From: Capillidium heterosporum
Taxonomy: Eukaryota; Entomophthoromycota; Entomophthoromycetes; Entomophthorales; Capillidiaceae
Direction of reading: 5' to 3'
Assembly: GCA_016630905.1 (NCBI GenBank)
Contig: WBMQ01000006.1
Span: forward strand, 1,364,001-1,428,000
Length of the DNA: 64,000 nucleotides
Shown: piece by piece, positions 12,601-24,030 of the stretch
How the letters are laid out: every line of letters begins with the position of its first letter
How positions within the stretch are numbered: the stretch's first letter is position 1
The notes under the pieces: model-generated
Seen by the model: the letters and a program-made list of their open reading frames with translations, nothing else
What the model was told of the DNA's origin: nothing
Databases searched by the model: none
Made by a program: the position numbers and the translations under genes

Positions 12601-15600
12601 CCTACTAGCTGGAGAACGAGTATCTCACCCAACCGTCAACTTCACTTTTGACCAGAGCCAAAACTACACTTTGAACGACGCTGTTGACCAACTTCACTAC
12701 ATCTTCCTAGCTCGTCGTTCTCTACTAAGTCTAATCAAGGTGATTGACTTGGACGACAAGCCCTTCCGCAAGTGGCATGTTAGTCTACCGTTTGTACCGG
12801 CGACGATAGGTACCTATGAACCGGTTTTAGACCGCAGCATTTGGCTGGATAAACTTCGAAGGAGTGGCACGACCTTGGACGAGATCAAGATGATCCAATC
12901 CTTAGGTTGGGATAACGACCCCGACCAAGAGGAGGAACTCACCTTTATAGTGGGTAATAGACCGGTAACCTTGGCTTCAACAACCTTTCAGGAGATCTTT
13001 GAGGAAGTCGTTGGCGCCGATGATTTCAGTAGCGTAAATACCGGTGTTGTGAAACGTAAGCCGCTATTCACAAGTACGGTATGTCAATTGGTGACTGGCC
13101 TTATCGATATTTTGGACAGCACCTTGGACCGCAGTTCCGATCTTTTGAATGAGCTTTGCTTCAAGATGATGCGTGACGAGCCGGCTTGGCTTCTCCGTCT
13201 AGTCTTCAACCAGGCCAACCTTACCACTGAAACTGCTGAAGCTGAAGTTGGCCCAATCATCCGCCTTAACCAGCTCATCAAGTTGAGGCCTAGGCTTCCA
13301 TTTTTGTTCGCTTATCATGCCTTTAACTATCTGTTAGGATACCTCAAGTTCGGATATAGAGATCGTAATTTACAGAGTTTGGAGTTGGCCATTAACGGAG
13401 TAGGAGTCCTGGACCGATTACTCCGGAGTACAATCGACGTCACGTTACGTGAGTTACGTAAGCACAAGCTAGACCAGTTGCTGCTGACCGATGGTCAACT
13501 TATGCTTAAGAGCAACAACCCCTTCTTTAAAATTGATTCCACTCACTTTTCAACTCTGCTCCAACAAAACCTGGTGGCTGGTGCCATTCCCCTATTTCTA
13601 CTGGAGCTTACGACACTGCGTATCACTCAGATCAACTTCATGGCCAACCTACTGCGAATGACCCCACACGACATTAACTTAATCATCAAGTATATCAAGC
13701 GGTATCAACCTTTAAACGTAGCCTTATACGAGGAACCGGCTTTGCAGGTTATAAACTATGCCAAACTGAAGACGGTATCTCCCGACTTGGCCAGCACGTT
13801 GGCCTCGACTTCAGCTTTGAGCTGCCAAGCCTGGCTTAGCTTCCTTGAGGTGAGCTTCAGCTCCATCGACCCCAACGTTCAAGATCGACCCGGCCTTGAA
13901 GTTTTATTGGAGGGTGTCAATACCATACTTTTAGCTCACCCTCATCACCTCCCCCTCGTCGGTAGGGCCTGTAGGTTGTTGGTTAATGTCGCCATGCAGT
14001 TTAGACGTTTATTCAACATCAACGCCGGTTACGCCATCTTCATCGTCGCACTGTTCGAGACTTACCATGTCAGTCGGAGTGAGGATGTGAAGCTGGGTAT
14101 CGAGGTAGCTATATGTAGATTCTTCAATTTGCACGCCGATTCCTTTGTCTTCCAGATGCTGGGCAACTTGATCCCCTACACCATCACAAAACCAGATGCC
14201 ACCAAATGGACCGAGAGCCTGTTCCAGTGGTTTGAAGCTTTACAAGCTCCTCCCGACATCGATCCGTTCAACATCCTCAAGCAGCGGCATCAAGCTACCG
14301 AAGTTCTCCGACAAAGGTCTTCGAGCAAGTTGGATTTATCCGGTTATTTGACGAAGCGTACGAAACAACTGTACCAGGATGATATTGCCGGCATCGGCAA
14401 ACGGTTTGGATTAGATTTGACCTTGAAACTTCTAGTTACAATTATTGCTTACGACCCCAACTCCCTACGTTCCCAGCAGTTCGTTACCGTTCTGGCTTAC
14501 CTACTCAAGCACTTTGTAAGGTCACCTAGGACTGCTGACTTGGTCGATTTAGCCGTGCGCTCCATCCTTCCTATATTCAAACGGCTGTCGAAACGGAAAC
14601 CACGCCTCCTGAATTGGATGAACGACACGAAGGAAGGTAACACTGGCCATGGCAAGGTTGAAGACGGAGATTTGGACCAGCAACTTAGTCAAACCTACGG
14701 GAAGCAGTGGTTGCAAAACGACAAGATCACCATCCGAATCCAACTCTTCAAGCTGGTGGGAAGTTCAATCCGGCTCGGTGGAAGATTGGATGATCAACGG
14801 TGCGAGGATTTAATCTACATACTCAAGAGCGTGGTCAAAGCTGGGAACGAAGTTAAAGCAGGCTGTGGAAACAGTACCGACGGACCACTCACCACCTTCG
14901 TCACCCATCTCATAGTCAACCAAAAGGATGAAGAAGTTAAGATCAAGTTGGTAACCAAAGTCTTTCACCTGATCAATGGGTATTTGGATACGTTCAAGAC
15001 CAAGGACCGAACGATCGATCTACTGATAGCCACTTGCCATCTGACCAACTGCCTAGGAGATTTCCGATTGGATCTACCTTTGTCCACCGAGCAGGCGACC
15101 CTGCTCAAGATCCTTACCCGAGCTAGACTCGTCTTCAGGGAGTTGGATGCTTCTCACGCCGAAGGTATCAGTAGCTTAGGACTACATATAAGTAAGTTGG
15201 TCGAAGTACTCCTGCCTAGCTTCCCTGACGAATTGGCCTTTAAATTCAAGGAGATAACTTGGGATGAATCCACTTTACTCTACTCGACGATTCCTCTACT
15301 GGTTGAGACGAAAATTGACGATATATTTGTTGATGGGAAATCGGATCCTATCCTGAAAAGTGGGATCAAGCGGTTCTGGTTGGTAGTTCTAGGCAAGCTA
15401 TTAACCACAATTGAGTTTTGTTCCAGAGGTGGCAATGAGGATTCGGTAGACTGTACTGCTAGCTACCTTCTCGCTTTGACGGCTTTGAAGTTGATCCTGT
15501 GCAAAGTACACAACCTACTGTTTGGTGACTTACCTACTCTCAAACAAATACTAATACGCATAATCAAGGACTGCGTCTTTAGACCCTACTTTGACAAAGA

Positions 15601-16169
15601 TAGCTCCAATTTAGATTGGAGGGTGTTCAACTATTCGGCCGTCAGCTTCACCTGCTTCGTCCGCAATTCGAATTTAGGCTGGTTGCTAGTAGGTTTCCAG
15701 TTTGACATCCAAAAAGTATCAAATGAAAAGCCTTCTAACATTCAAAGCTTCCCCCACTCGCCCTCACTTGCAAGTCAATTCTATCCACAGCCCATCCCGA
15801 CATAGTGGAAGTAGCCCCATCCCAGTTAGTGGAGATTTTAGCTTGAACGTCCACAACTCGACCACCAACTCTACAGTACATTCCCCCAAGGTCAGCCCTC
15901 GACTCAGTGGGTTCAAGTTCTCCAAACGGTTGTCCAACCTCCGTTCCTCTTTAAACTCCAATAACATTGGGAATCAGAGTGACCCTAATAGCTATCAAAA
16001 TACGGTCAAGTCGGAGGAACATTATTTGGAGTTGTACCGGAGGTTGAACACTAAGGTTGATGGACTGTACGTACTATTTAAGGAAGATGTTATGGATAGT
16101 AGGATGAAGATGTTGGAAACTGTGTTGAACGAAGTAAGGTTTATAACAAATTTGTTTGGTGAGGAATAG
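9687..16169 (+). CDS. Very large helical-repeat-like protein of unknown function, eight exons
   Basis: I join exons 9687-10341, 10396-10466, 10523-10585, 10634-10993, 11034-11097, 11145-11590, 11636-15692 and 15748-16169 into a protein of about 2045 residues. Phases agree at every junction. Intron 5 has a CACTAAC branch site 17 nt before its AG. The last junction (donor GTTTCC at 15693, acceptor at 15747 after CTAAC) is the weakest. The N-terminus is polar and Ser/Thr-rich. Most of the rest is Leu-rich amphipathic helix with regularly spaced Asp/Arg/Lys, as in HEAT/ARM solenoids. The C-terminal 140 residues are Ser/Pro-rich and end in a short helix. No catalytic motif, signal peptide or membrane segment is seen. 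An early stretch recalls Efr3-type ARM proteins, but this protein is far longer than Efr3. Function not recognised. Confidence 0.85.
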
Positions 16170-17295
16170 TCGGTTTATATTTTTGATAGAATTCGTTGAG
16201 GTTATATAAATTAAATAATTTTTGTGGTTTGTTATATTCATTTACAAGACTTATATATATGCAATATACTTTCCATAGCGTGCTTTCAGATATATAAAAG
16301 GATTTGTGACTACTTTGCAAAAGCTTTACTTCCACTTTACTGGGAAGATATATCTTTAAATTTTGAATAGTTTGTATAATCGATAGTTTACTAAGCTTCC
16401 AATTTACAAGAGTAATAATGCATTATGGACAATCTACAACATTGATATTTAGATGCTATACCAGCGCATTTAATTTTAAATAAAGTAGCTGTAACTCTGC
16501 ACTTGAACATGAAAGTATTGCTCTTGAACTTTATACTGACACCCTCTACATTTACATTTGAGACAGTATATTCATGTCGAATATATAAGCTTAATATATA
16601 AGTGTAGATTGAACCAACTGCTTGCTGTTGAGCCTCCAAAAACTTTGTAAACGAAAGATAGGAATATATACTTTTAGAATCAGCTACAGTAGCCATTTTA
16701 TTGGTGGATAGTGACTATCAATCTGCAGTGCATTGGTAAACTTCTAAATATTTCCATTGCACTACTATTTAGTAACTTGGGATAACGATTTATGGTAGTT
16801 GCAACCTCGAAAAATATATGCTTTTGCGAAGGTAAATCCGTAGAAATGCTAGGTAGCAAAAGGGATCTAGTAAATTTATCTATATATTTATGATCTGGAA
16901 ACTTCTGTTCAATCACTTGAATGCTATAGCAACACATTAACCTAACCTGGCAATTACGATTAGAAGACTTTATCGAATGGGTTACTTTAGGACTGGATGC
17001 TTAATGATGACAAAGTATAAAAGGCAAGTGTATTGGAATTTTTGTAGAAACGAACTTAGTAAACTCAACCAAAAATTAATGAAGACAGCGATTTGAAATT
17101 GCCAAATAAGAACAGTGTATTTAGATCTACCAATAAAACAGCCATAACTCTTCACTTCCAGTGCTATAATTGGTAGTTTTGAAATAAATAATTTCCAAAA
17201 GGTGTAAACTGGAATATCAAAAATATATCAGACAATTAATTAGGTGAATGTTCCAAGGTATGAATATAAAGCAAAAGATTATCCCGATGAATGCC
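16170..17295. other. Intergenic stretch with two weak minus-strand frames
   Basis: AT-rich. Two back-to-back minus-strand frames (16698-16937 and 16391-16696, offset by one frame) could be read as a broken coding region, but base composition is that of spacer and I recognise no family. A TATAAAAGG at about 17013 on plus has no good coding region close behind it. Confidence 0.45.
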
Positions 17296-17303
17296 TATAT
17301 AAG
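17296..17303 (+). promoter_or_regulatory. TATA box of the small secreted peptide gene
   Basis: TATATAAG, 65 bases before the ATG at 17368, with a C/A-rich leader in between. Confidence 0.6.
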
Positions 17304-17367
17304 TAAGCTATCGTCGCCATTCCACCATATCTTATTTTATCAAACCAAATCCAACTTTTAGGTCAAG

Positions 17368-17616
17368 ATGCAGTTCAAATTTTTCACCACCACAACTTTA
17401 ATTTCACTCGCTTTGTTAGCTTTAGTACCCAGTGTTCAAAGCGCTGAAGCCCAGAAGTGCAAACGTGGCCTCAGTATCTGCAACGTCAAGCGATCCTTAA
17501 TTGCCGTTCTGGAGAAGAGGACGGAGCAAAAGTGTAAGCGCAGTTTCGGAGGATGTAGCTCTTTGAGTACTCGTAGCTTAAACTCCGTCTACAACTTTGT
17601 CAAGAACGTAGTCTAA
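17368..17616 (+). CDS. Small secreted Cys-containing peptide precursor with two repeated modules
   Basis: Intronless, 82 residues. Residues 1 to about 26 form a classical signal peptide (MQFKFF, a Leu/Ala core, then VQSAEA). Two related modules follow: QKCKRGLSIC then NVKRSL, and QKCKRSFGGC then SSLSTRSL. Each contains C-x6-C and a Lys-Arg pair, and Lys-Arg or Arg sites also bound LIAVLEKR. This layout suggests a secretory precursor cut by a Kex2-type protease into short peptides, or a four-cysteine mini-protein if the KR inside the loop is protected. It could be a signalling peptide, pheromone-like peptide, antimicrobial or wall peptide; the sequence does not decide. I know no named family. 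The strong TATA box and isolated position suggest a regulated, highly expressed gene. Confidence 0.8.
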   Translation: MQFKFFTTTTLISLALLALVPSVQSAEAQKCKRGLSICNVKRSLIAVLEKRTEQKCKRSFGGCSSLSTRSLNSVYNFVKNVV

Positions 17617-18869
17617 ACTGGAGCTTCAACTAGATTACTTTTGTAATCGGTGATCATGTAGCTTATCTTATTAAATTAATCTCTTATTTATGTACTGGCT
17701 TCTATAATTAACTTCATTTTAAATGCCTTCATTCTTTCTAATATGTCTTAGTAATGCTATTGGATTCCATTTAATATATATGTTGAAGGAATAATAATGT
17801 TACAGTAGTATGGTCTAAGAACGACTCTCATCACCTATCAACGCTCTGCTAGCTAATGTTTGGATAGCTTTATTCAGATGTGCTTATAAAGGCTCTCGCT
17901 TATAAATTCCAATGTAAATTTCATTCTTAGATTGGCTCGAACCTAGTAGATTTATTCGTCAATGCTGATATGATCAATATAAGAATGCCTATAAAGAACT
18001 TTTAACTGCATCGCCAGATATAATTATTCAATTCAACTAAAGTCCGAAAGAATGGTGCTTTATATTTAGAATGGATGCTAATTTTCTTTGTATAGCTATA
18101 CTGTCAGTGCTGTTAGAATTGTTAGGAAAGATCCAAAAATATACCCAGCTATTAAACTATAACCACATGTAAACACCATAAAGATGTTCAATACTATTAT
18201 TGCTTTTAAAAATTGATGACAATTTAAATTGGCTACTAAGCAACACTATATCATAGTATTTAAATTACCAATCCCAATGAGTATATTTGCCTTAATGGCT
18301 TTAGTGCTATACCTTAAAGGAAGGAGGGATTGAGGGCTAACAAGTCACTCTAAAAATACATTTCAACAGTAAATTTTATAAATTGGGCTTCCTATCCAAC
18401 ATAAAATAACATTAAACAGTAGCCTATTTGGTCCAAAGTAGGAAGGACGGTTACTTCTAGGACTAAAATCAACCGGAAATGATGTAGTCCGGTAGTACTC
18501 ACTCAGCCTTTCTAAATTTGGGGACTTCTCTCTTGAAGCAAGTTTAGAAAACCAAGGCATCAATTTCGAAATTTCAACGGAGCGTCTGGGGATCTATAGA
18601 CTCCAGGTTGAGCACCACTCAAGTAGACATTGCCATCACTGAAATGACGCTTCAAAATAATGTTTGGCTGAATTATATTCCGTTTAATAGTTGATAATCA
18701 AATTAAAATATTAGTTTATCAAAGTTGGGGTAATACTATTGGGGACTAAATTGTTAGCATCGATCCAAAAGTTTGGGGTGGAATGGAGATGTGAGGCTTG
18801 TTAAAGAATTGCTATATTGGAGTTTGCAATAATTAGCATGGCTGTTTAAGTCAAAGCCAAGAAATGAGA
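17617..18869. other. Intergenic stretch containing GC-raised minus-strand frames
   Basis: Mostly AT-rich spacer. Between about 18362 and 18718 the minus strand has two overlapping frames with raised GC. One ends in QPGVYRSPDAPLKFRN and the other contains SREKSPNLERLSEYY. I cannot build a gene with start, stop and splice sites from them. Confidence 0.4.
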
Positions 18870-18878
18870 TATATAAAA
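18870..18878 (+). promoter_or_regulatory. TATA box of the 19057 gene
   Basis: TATATAAAA about 180 bases before the ATG at 19057. A short 5'-UTR intron is possible because GTAGGTG- and TTTAG-like sites lie between. Confidence 0.5.
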
Positions 18879-19056
18879 GGTTTGGACTAGCCTTCCCTGC
18901 CAACTTACTTTTTAGACAATCCTATTTGAATTATTTTCTACTTTTATATATTTTTTAGATCGAATTAAAACTTGGACTACACCCAACTTATACGATCCCC
19001 CTATACAAACTAAAGATACGATTTTGTAGGTGTATATTGACAAGATTTAGACTGCT

Positions 19057-19603
19057 ATGCAACAGACAATAACGTCCAAATCCAGTAAAAGATCCCTACA
19101 CCGGTACATGGTATGTATCGAAGGGGAGATTGAAATTAAATCCTTTAACCCTAACTTCACGGCATCGCGATCCAACTTGCTAGGGCTCCAGCTTCTCTTC
19201 GGCACCTTCTTCTCCCTCCTCCTTAAACTTGAACTTCGATACTTTAAGTTTGAATGATACTGCCAACAACCTCAATGAAGACGACGCCAACGTAGACTGT
19301 AGCAACATCAAGTTTCTGGACCCTATCCTACCCAAACTGGAAATTAACTTTGATATCGAGAACGCAAATGAACAATCGAGGAAAACCTTGGATGTTAACG
19401 TGGGTGGAGGTCGGAAATCTACAAGTCGGTCGGAAATATGTAGACCGTTCAAGTCGGATCGCAAGATCAACTTTTTACCCTTTTTGAAGAAGGACAGTAA
19501 TGATGCTAGTAAGGAGGATGCCAACGACTTTGATAAAGTTTTGTTCGAGACCAAGGACAACACTTTGAAGCTTTCTTTGACACCGAATTGGCTGTCTGCT
19601 TAA
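19057..19603 (+). CDS. Hypothetical 157-residue protein, two exons
   Basis: Exon 1 (19057-19110) ends in ATG followed by a GTATGT donor. The intron (19111-19183) carries CCCTAAC and ends CTAG. Exon 2 (19184-19603) then reads in frame through a Ser/Pro run (SSFSSAPSSPSSLNLNFD) to an acidic, Asn/Asp-rich middle and a basic block (GGGRKSTSRSEICRPFKSDR). Splicing removes the early stop of the unspliced frame, which supports the model. No signal peptide, membrane segment or known domain is visible. The alternating Ser-rich, acidic and Arg/Lys-rich patches suggest a disordered regulatory or nuclear protein. I do not recognise it. Confidence 0.7.
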
Positions 19604-20509
19604 TGATGGTGAAAGGAGTTGACATTTGCATTGTATATTTCATTTGAACTTCACTTCTACCTATAACATTCCTATACTTTGCTATGAAAAGTTTATGTAT
19701 CTACAAATTATATTTAACTAATAAAGACTATATTTCCATCGAAATATACCGTATATACTTTTAAAGTTATGTAATATAGCCAGCATTGTAAAGCAAATAT
19801 CTACGAATTTATTTATACTTTTATATTAGATATACTAGCTCTTGTAAGATTCAATATTAGTTTGAAATTTTTTCTCTACACCAAAAGCGGCTGTTTGGAG
19901 GCAAGAATGTGTACCTCAAGCTTTAAGGAATTGTATGCCATGAAACTATAGCGTACTTTTGCGAAAACTCTAGGACGGATACAAGACCACATCAATTATG
20001 CTAAGGTCTCCCACAACGTTACCACAGTGCCGCCTTTAATACTGTGAAGATTACTTTGATAATAAAAGTATTTTCCGATTGAAATATACTTCGTTGATTG
20101 AAAAAGGTGATATAACTGGTATAGCAGTATGACAATAATAACCTTGTGAACAAATAGGAATATGGTAGGTTTTGATGGTTGTTGAAAGCGTTGCTCTTGT
20201 ACTTTTCGGAGTTAGGCTCTATAATTTATATTTCAAAGGCATCCATTACCATATTTGGAATTTCAATATATTGATTGTCTGAAAATATATAAATATAGAA
20301 AGTTTGTATATCTGTTCTGAAATTTCGATATGCTATATATAGGTTTAATTATAGGACATTGTCTATTAATTAGGAACATATCTACATTCACCTAGAAAAT
20401 TATGGATTAAATCCAAAATTGGAACAGAAAATCTTGAATCTTTACAATCAAGGTCTGCTGTTACTACATTTACAACCTTTACAAATAAGCAAGGATTGCC
20501 CAATATTCT
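19604..20509. other. Intergenic stretch
   Basis: AT-rich spacer. I see nothing supported in it apart from promoter sequence for the gene at 20591 near its end. Confidence 0.55.
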
Positions 20510-20517
20510 TATATAAA
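20510..20517 (+). promoter_or_regulatory. TATA box of the GPI-type protein gene
   Basis: TATATAAA, about 74 bases before the ATG at 20591. Confidence 0.6.
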
Positions 20518-20590
20518 CTGCTAACAAGTTCTCTGCCGACTTTTCATTTTCCAACTAGCATATTTACCAACTTTACAATTTCTAGTTACT

Positions 20591-21069
20591 ATGAAACTCC
20601 ATTCAACTTTAGCATTCCTGCTAATTTTAGTAACTTTAATTCAAGTTAGCTGTAACCCAGTACCCGACAGCGACTTTGAAGATGTAATTGATGACTTTAA
20701 GAGCCAAGTCAAATCGGTATACCACCAAGCTAAATCGGAAATCCATAACTTGTTCAACCCCAAACCTACTGAGACTCCAACTTCAAGCTCCAGTACTATT
20801 AAGCAGACTAGCACCAATACAAAGTTGACTTCGACTACGACTTCTTCGACGACGACTACAAATCAGTCTTCAATTACTTCAACTTCAACCAGTTCAGAGA
20901 AGGTTGCTACCAAGAAGATTATAAAGGATTTGTAAGTTTATTTTATTAGAAATATGTGAACTAATGACTTTGTTGGAATAGTGACCAATATCTGGAAAGC
21001 TCGGCTAGTGCTTTTGGTATTTCCATCCCACTAATCTTGGTTTTAGTAGCTTTGTATACTTTGATCTGA
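20591..21069 (+). CDS. Small Ser/Thr-rich GPI-anchored-type wall protein, two exons
   Basis: Exons 20591-20931 and 20982-21069 give 142 residues. The N-terminus is a signal peptide (MKLHSTLAFLLILVTLIQVSC). It is followed by an acidic and amphipathic stretch, then about 55 residues of Ser/Thr, the usual O-mannosylated stalk. Exon 2 encodes FDQYLESSASAFGISIPL and a hydrophobic tail ending at the stop, the form of a GPI-attachment signal with a likely omega site in ESSAS. The intron has a GTAAGT donor and a GAACTAATGAC branch region. Without splicing, a stop falls inside the donor (AAG GAT TTG TAA), giving a shorter protein with no anchor. Probably a cell-wall or plasma-membrane mannoprotein; no enzyme domain is seen. 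Confidence 0.75.
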
Positions 21070-21850
21070 TCACTTTACTTTGATAGCATTCCTTACATGG
21101 TGTATTTGGAATATGATAAGCTTGAAGGATAGTTTGTGAAGCAGTAGTTATAAAAATTAATAATAGTCAAGTTATATGTATTTAAAACTTTATAAGATTA
21201 GCTGAAAAATATATGTTGGTATGGATTTACATCCTTACTTGGTTCTTAAGATCATTTATTTTTTAAATGTGTATAATTGCATTTTCAGAACATAGTTTCC
21301 ATCAACTTGTCTTGTTGAAAATATGGACAAGATGGAGTTTATGGGTATACTATCTTCAGTACTTCAAATTTTAACAAATTTACGTTCATTATTGCTTTTA
21401 GAACTGGATCTGATTTATTAAGCTTAGCCTTCCTGATGGTTTTAAAAGTCGATACTGTAAATCGAAGCGGAGAGGTACAAATACATTTTAAGCTGCTTTA
21501 TATCCACATGTAGTACTATATATATCTCCTTTTGTTTTAGTAGTATAGCTTTTAAAAGTAAACAATGTAGCTATCCTGCACCTTTAAAAACATACACTTT
21601 AGTTTTAACTATGATAGCAATAAGTCTAAAAACAGAATCTAGAGAAATTTAATGTATAAAGTAAACATATGAAGGACAACTTTATTTTACAAAAGAGGTG
21701 CTAAAATAAAATCCTAAAAATCATGAACCTTGTTTTTATAAAGTCAGCAAGGTAACTTCACCGGTTCGATAGCCTAGATCGGGATGGCGTACAGCGGTCC
21801 ACAGGCTCCTAGATGGGAGGGTGATAATTGTATAATATCCACCTTACCCT
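21070..21850. other. Convergent intergenic stretch
   Basis: 3' flanks of the GPI-type gene (+) and the prion-like gene (-). GC rises near 21760-21850, in the probable 3' UTR of the latter. No gene seen. Confidence 0.55.
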
Positions 21851-23238
21851 CTAGTGGCTCTGTGAGTCGTTGGATCCACTCGTACCGCTCCCATTGTTGT
21901 TACTCCCGCCGTTGGCCACCTTGTTGGGGTTGGTGATGGTGACTTTGACGGGCTGGCGCACACTTACGCTGATGGAACCGGTGCTGTTGACTCCACTGTT
22001 CACCATGGGACTGGGGTGGGCTGGCTGCATAGGCATCTGGTGCGACATCATACCTTGAGTATGGCCGTGGTAAGTGTAAGGACCGTTGCCGTAGGTGACA
22101 TTGGCGTACTGGTTCCCCATGTGGTTGTAGATACCGTTTTGCATCTGGGCTTGGTTAGAGTATGACTGGTAGGGAGCCTGGGGGTAGGCGTAGCCAGAAT
22201 GCTGGTTCATCATGTGATGGGCACTGTAGCTGGGGTGCGCGTAGGAGTAGTGGCTGTAGTCAGTTTGGGGGTGCGTCATACCGTAGCTCTGCATCTGACT
22301 GGGGCTGCCCATCTGGTGAGGAGGGATACTATAGTGATGCATGTTGGTGTGGTACGAATTATAGGGACCGGTAACTTGGGGTGGGGGGTAATTGGACTGG
22401 GCCGCGTGGCTAAACTGAGCCGAATGGCTGTAGTTGGTTTGATTGGGAGTGACGTTGGTATAGGCTTGCTGAGAGTCGGTGGGATTAGCTGCATAATATT
22501 CGCCAGTACCATTTTGCGCACCTCCGTTCGTTTGAGTTTCAGTAGCTGGTGGATTCTCTTTGCTAGCCTCTGAAGGAACTGACATCTTTACTTTTTCGAC
22601 AGATTCCTCGGGTATGACAGACTGAGCAGGTACGTTGAATTTGAAACCACCCTTAGGGACCTCAACATATTCACTGAGTGTAAAGTCAAAGTCGGATTCG
22701 TCATCAAATATACCGTCGGAACCATAGGCGCTGTCTCCTCTCAAGTTCTCCTAAACCTTGTGACACACTTCGGTAGCTGACTGCCGAAGGGTCGTCCAGC
22801 AGATCTTCCGATTTGATGTTGAGCTTGCTTCAGGTGAGTGGTCAACTTACTTTTATCCAATTCATGATCCTTGATAATAGCACGAGCGAACACTAAAGCT
22901 TTCTCTTCATGGAAGTTTGGCTTGACGTACTTGGCAAAACGGGATAATATCTTGATGAGATCTACCATGCTATCTAAGTCAGCAACTGAAATGTTAACCT
23001 TCGATCCATTACTACTTTTAATATCATTGGAAACTCCATTAGTAACAACATTTTGGCTAGGCTTCTCGGTACCTTTCTCCAACTTGATCTCTTGACTAAC
23101 TTCGGTATCCAAAGTCGCTTCATCGGGGGACTTTGCTACATCTGTTACGATCTGCTTACCTTGGCTCTTGCCTGCTTTATTCTTCCCCTTGCTTGAGACT
23201 GCAATGTTTGCTGCACTGTTTTTGTTGTGGCGCGACAT
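21851..23238 (-). CDS. Protein with a Lys/Ser-rich N-terminus and a prion-like Tyr/Gln/Asn/His-rich C-terminus
   Basis: Start ATG at 23238 (MSRHNKNSAANIAV). The first frame runs to 22741 and a second frame to the TAG at 21851. A perfect GTAAGT donor at 22850 with an AG at 22738 gives a 113 nt intron and a 424-residue product. A nearer AG at 22751 does not restore frame, so the junction is uncertain and a one-base error is possible. The N-terminal half has a short helical segment (SVADLDSMVDLIKILSRFAK) and charged low-complexity sequence. An acidic patch (DDESDFDFTLSEY) follows. The last 200 residues are low-complexity Tyr, Gln, Asn, His, Ser, Pro, Gly and Met, ending in Asn/Gly/Ser. Such tails are common in fungal RNA-binding and transcription co-regulators, but no RNA-binding domain is visible. 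Function unknown. Confidence 0.72.
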
Positions 23239-24030
23239 CCTACTCTTCAAAACTTTTCTAGTTCTTTGCCAGTCTTCAACACAATAACTCAAACTCAGTG
23301 TTTCACTCAAAAATTGTGCTACGATATGATTGGACACACCTTTGAAATGGACTGTTCCCCAGTAGTTTGATGGGTCTGAACTTTCCTACATTCTGATAGG
23401 GTAAAATCTTTTACTATAAACTTGACACGTTCAAAATTAGTAAAGTAGTTTGGGCATACTTTATTAGTATTACTAATGGGATACTGGATATTCAATCTTT
23501 GAATTTGAACAAAGTAGAACTTCCACAAAAAGACCAGAGAACTTTTGATATGTAGGTACCAACCACATGTGGCACTAAATCAATAACTGACATGGTGTAT
23601 TTTTATTACGCTAGTTGTTAGTTTGATACCACATGTGTTTAAGATCTACACTTAGGTCTGAAGAATTCCAATACAATAAAAGTTCATTTTCATTTGTGCA
23701 TTTATTTGAATTGCTTTTTCTATATCCTTGTAGATCTATCAAGTAGCTACTTTATTTACTAGCTAGCATGGTTTAACTAAAATCGTAAAATTAAATACAT
23801 TTACCAATTCAAAAAATAAGCTTTATAGTTGTAAGCTGATGCTCAAGCTCTAGCATACAAGTACATTTATTAGAAGAAGGAAACTATCCCTTACCGAAGG
23901 AATGGTATAAATGTATCGGCTTGGAGTGAGATATTTGTACAGGGCGAAAAAAAGTTAAGCTTATGATATCTAGTTGTCTAAGTCTATTAAATTGGCATTC
24001 CTCATAGTAAACGTGAACTAAAAGCAATCG
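23239..24030. other. Intergenic stretch between two minus-strand genes
   Basis: Promoter of the prion-like gene and 3' flank of the homeodomain gene. A CCACATGTGG palindrome near 23560 contains an E-box-like CACATGTG, and a second CCACATGTG follows near 23630. No coding region supported. Confidence 0.5.

Noticed and set aside
16391-16937. Two adjacent minus-strand open frames (79 and 101 residues)
   Set aside because: Spacer-like AT content, a frame change between them and no recognised motif; open frames of about 100 codons are expected by chance several times in 64 kb of this composition.
21760-21800. GGTTCGATAGCC, a tRNA B-box-like word
   Set aside because: No matching T-stem, acceptor stem or A-box; it lies in a 3' flank.
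22162-22573. Plus-strand frames of 70-124 residues
   Set aside because: Shadows of the prion-like gene on the minus strand; biased composition (Tyr/Gln/His codons) leaves complementary frames open.
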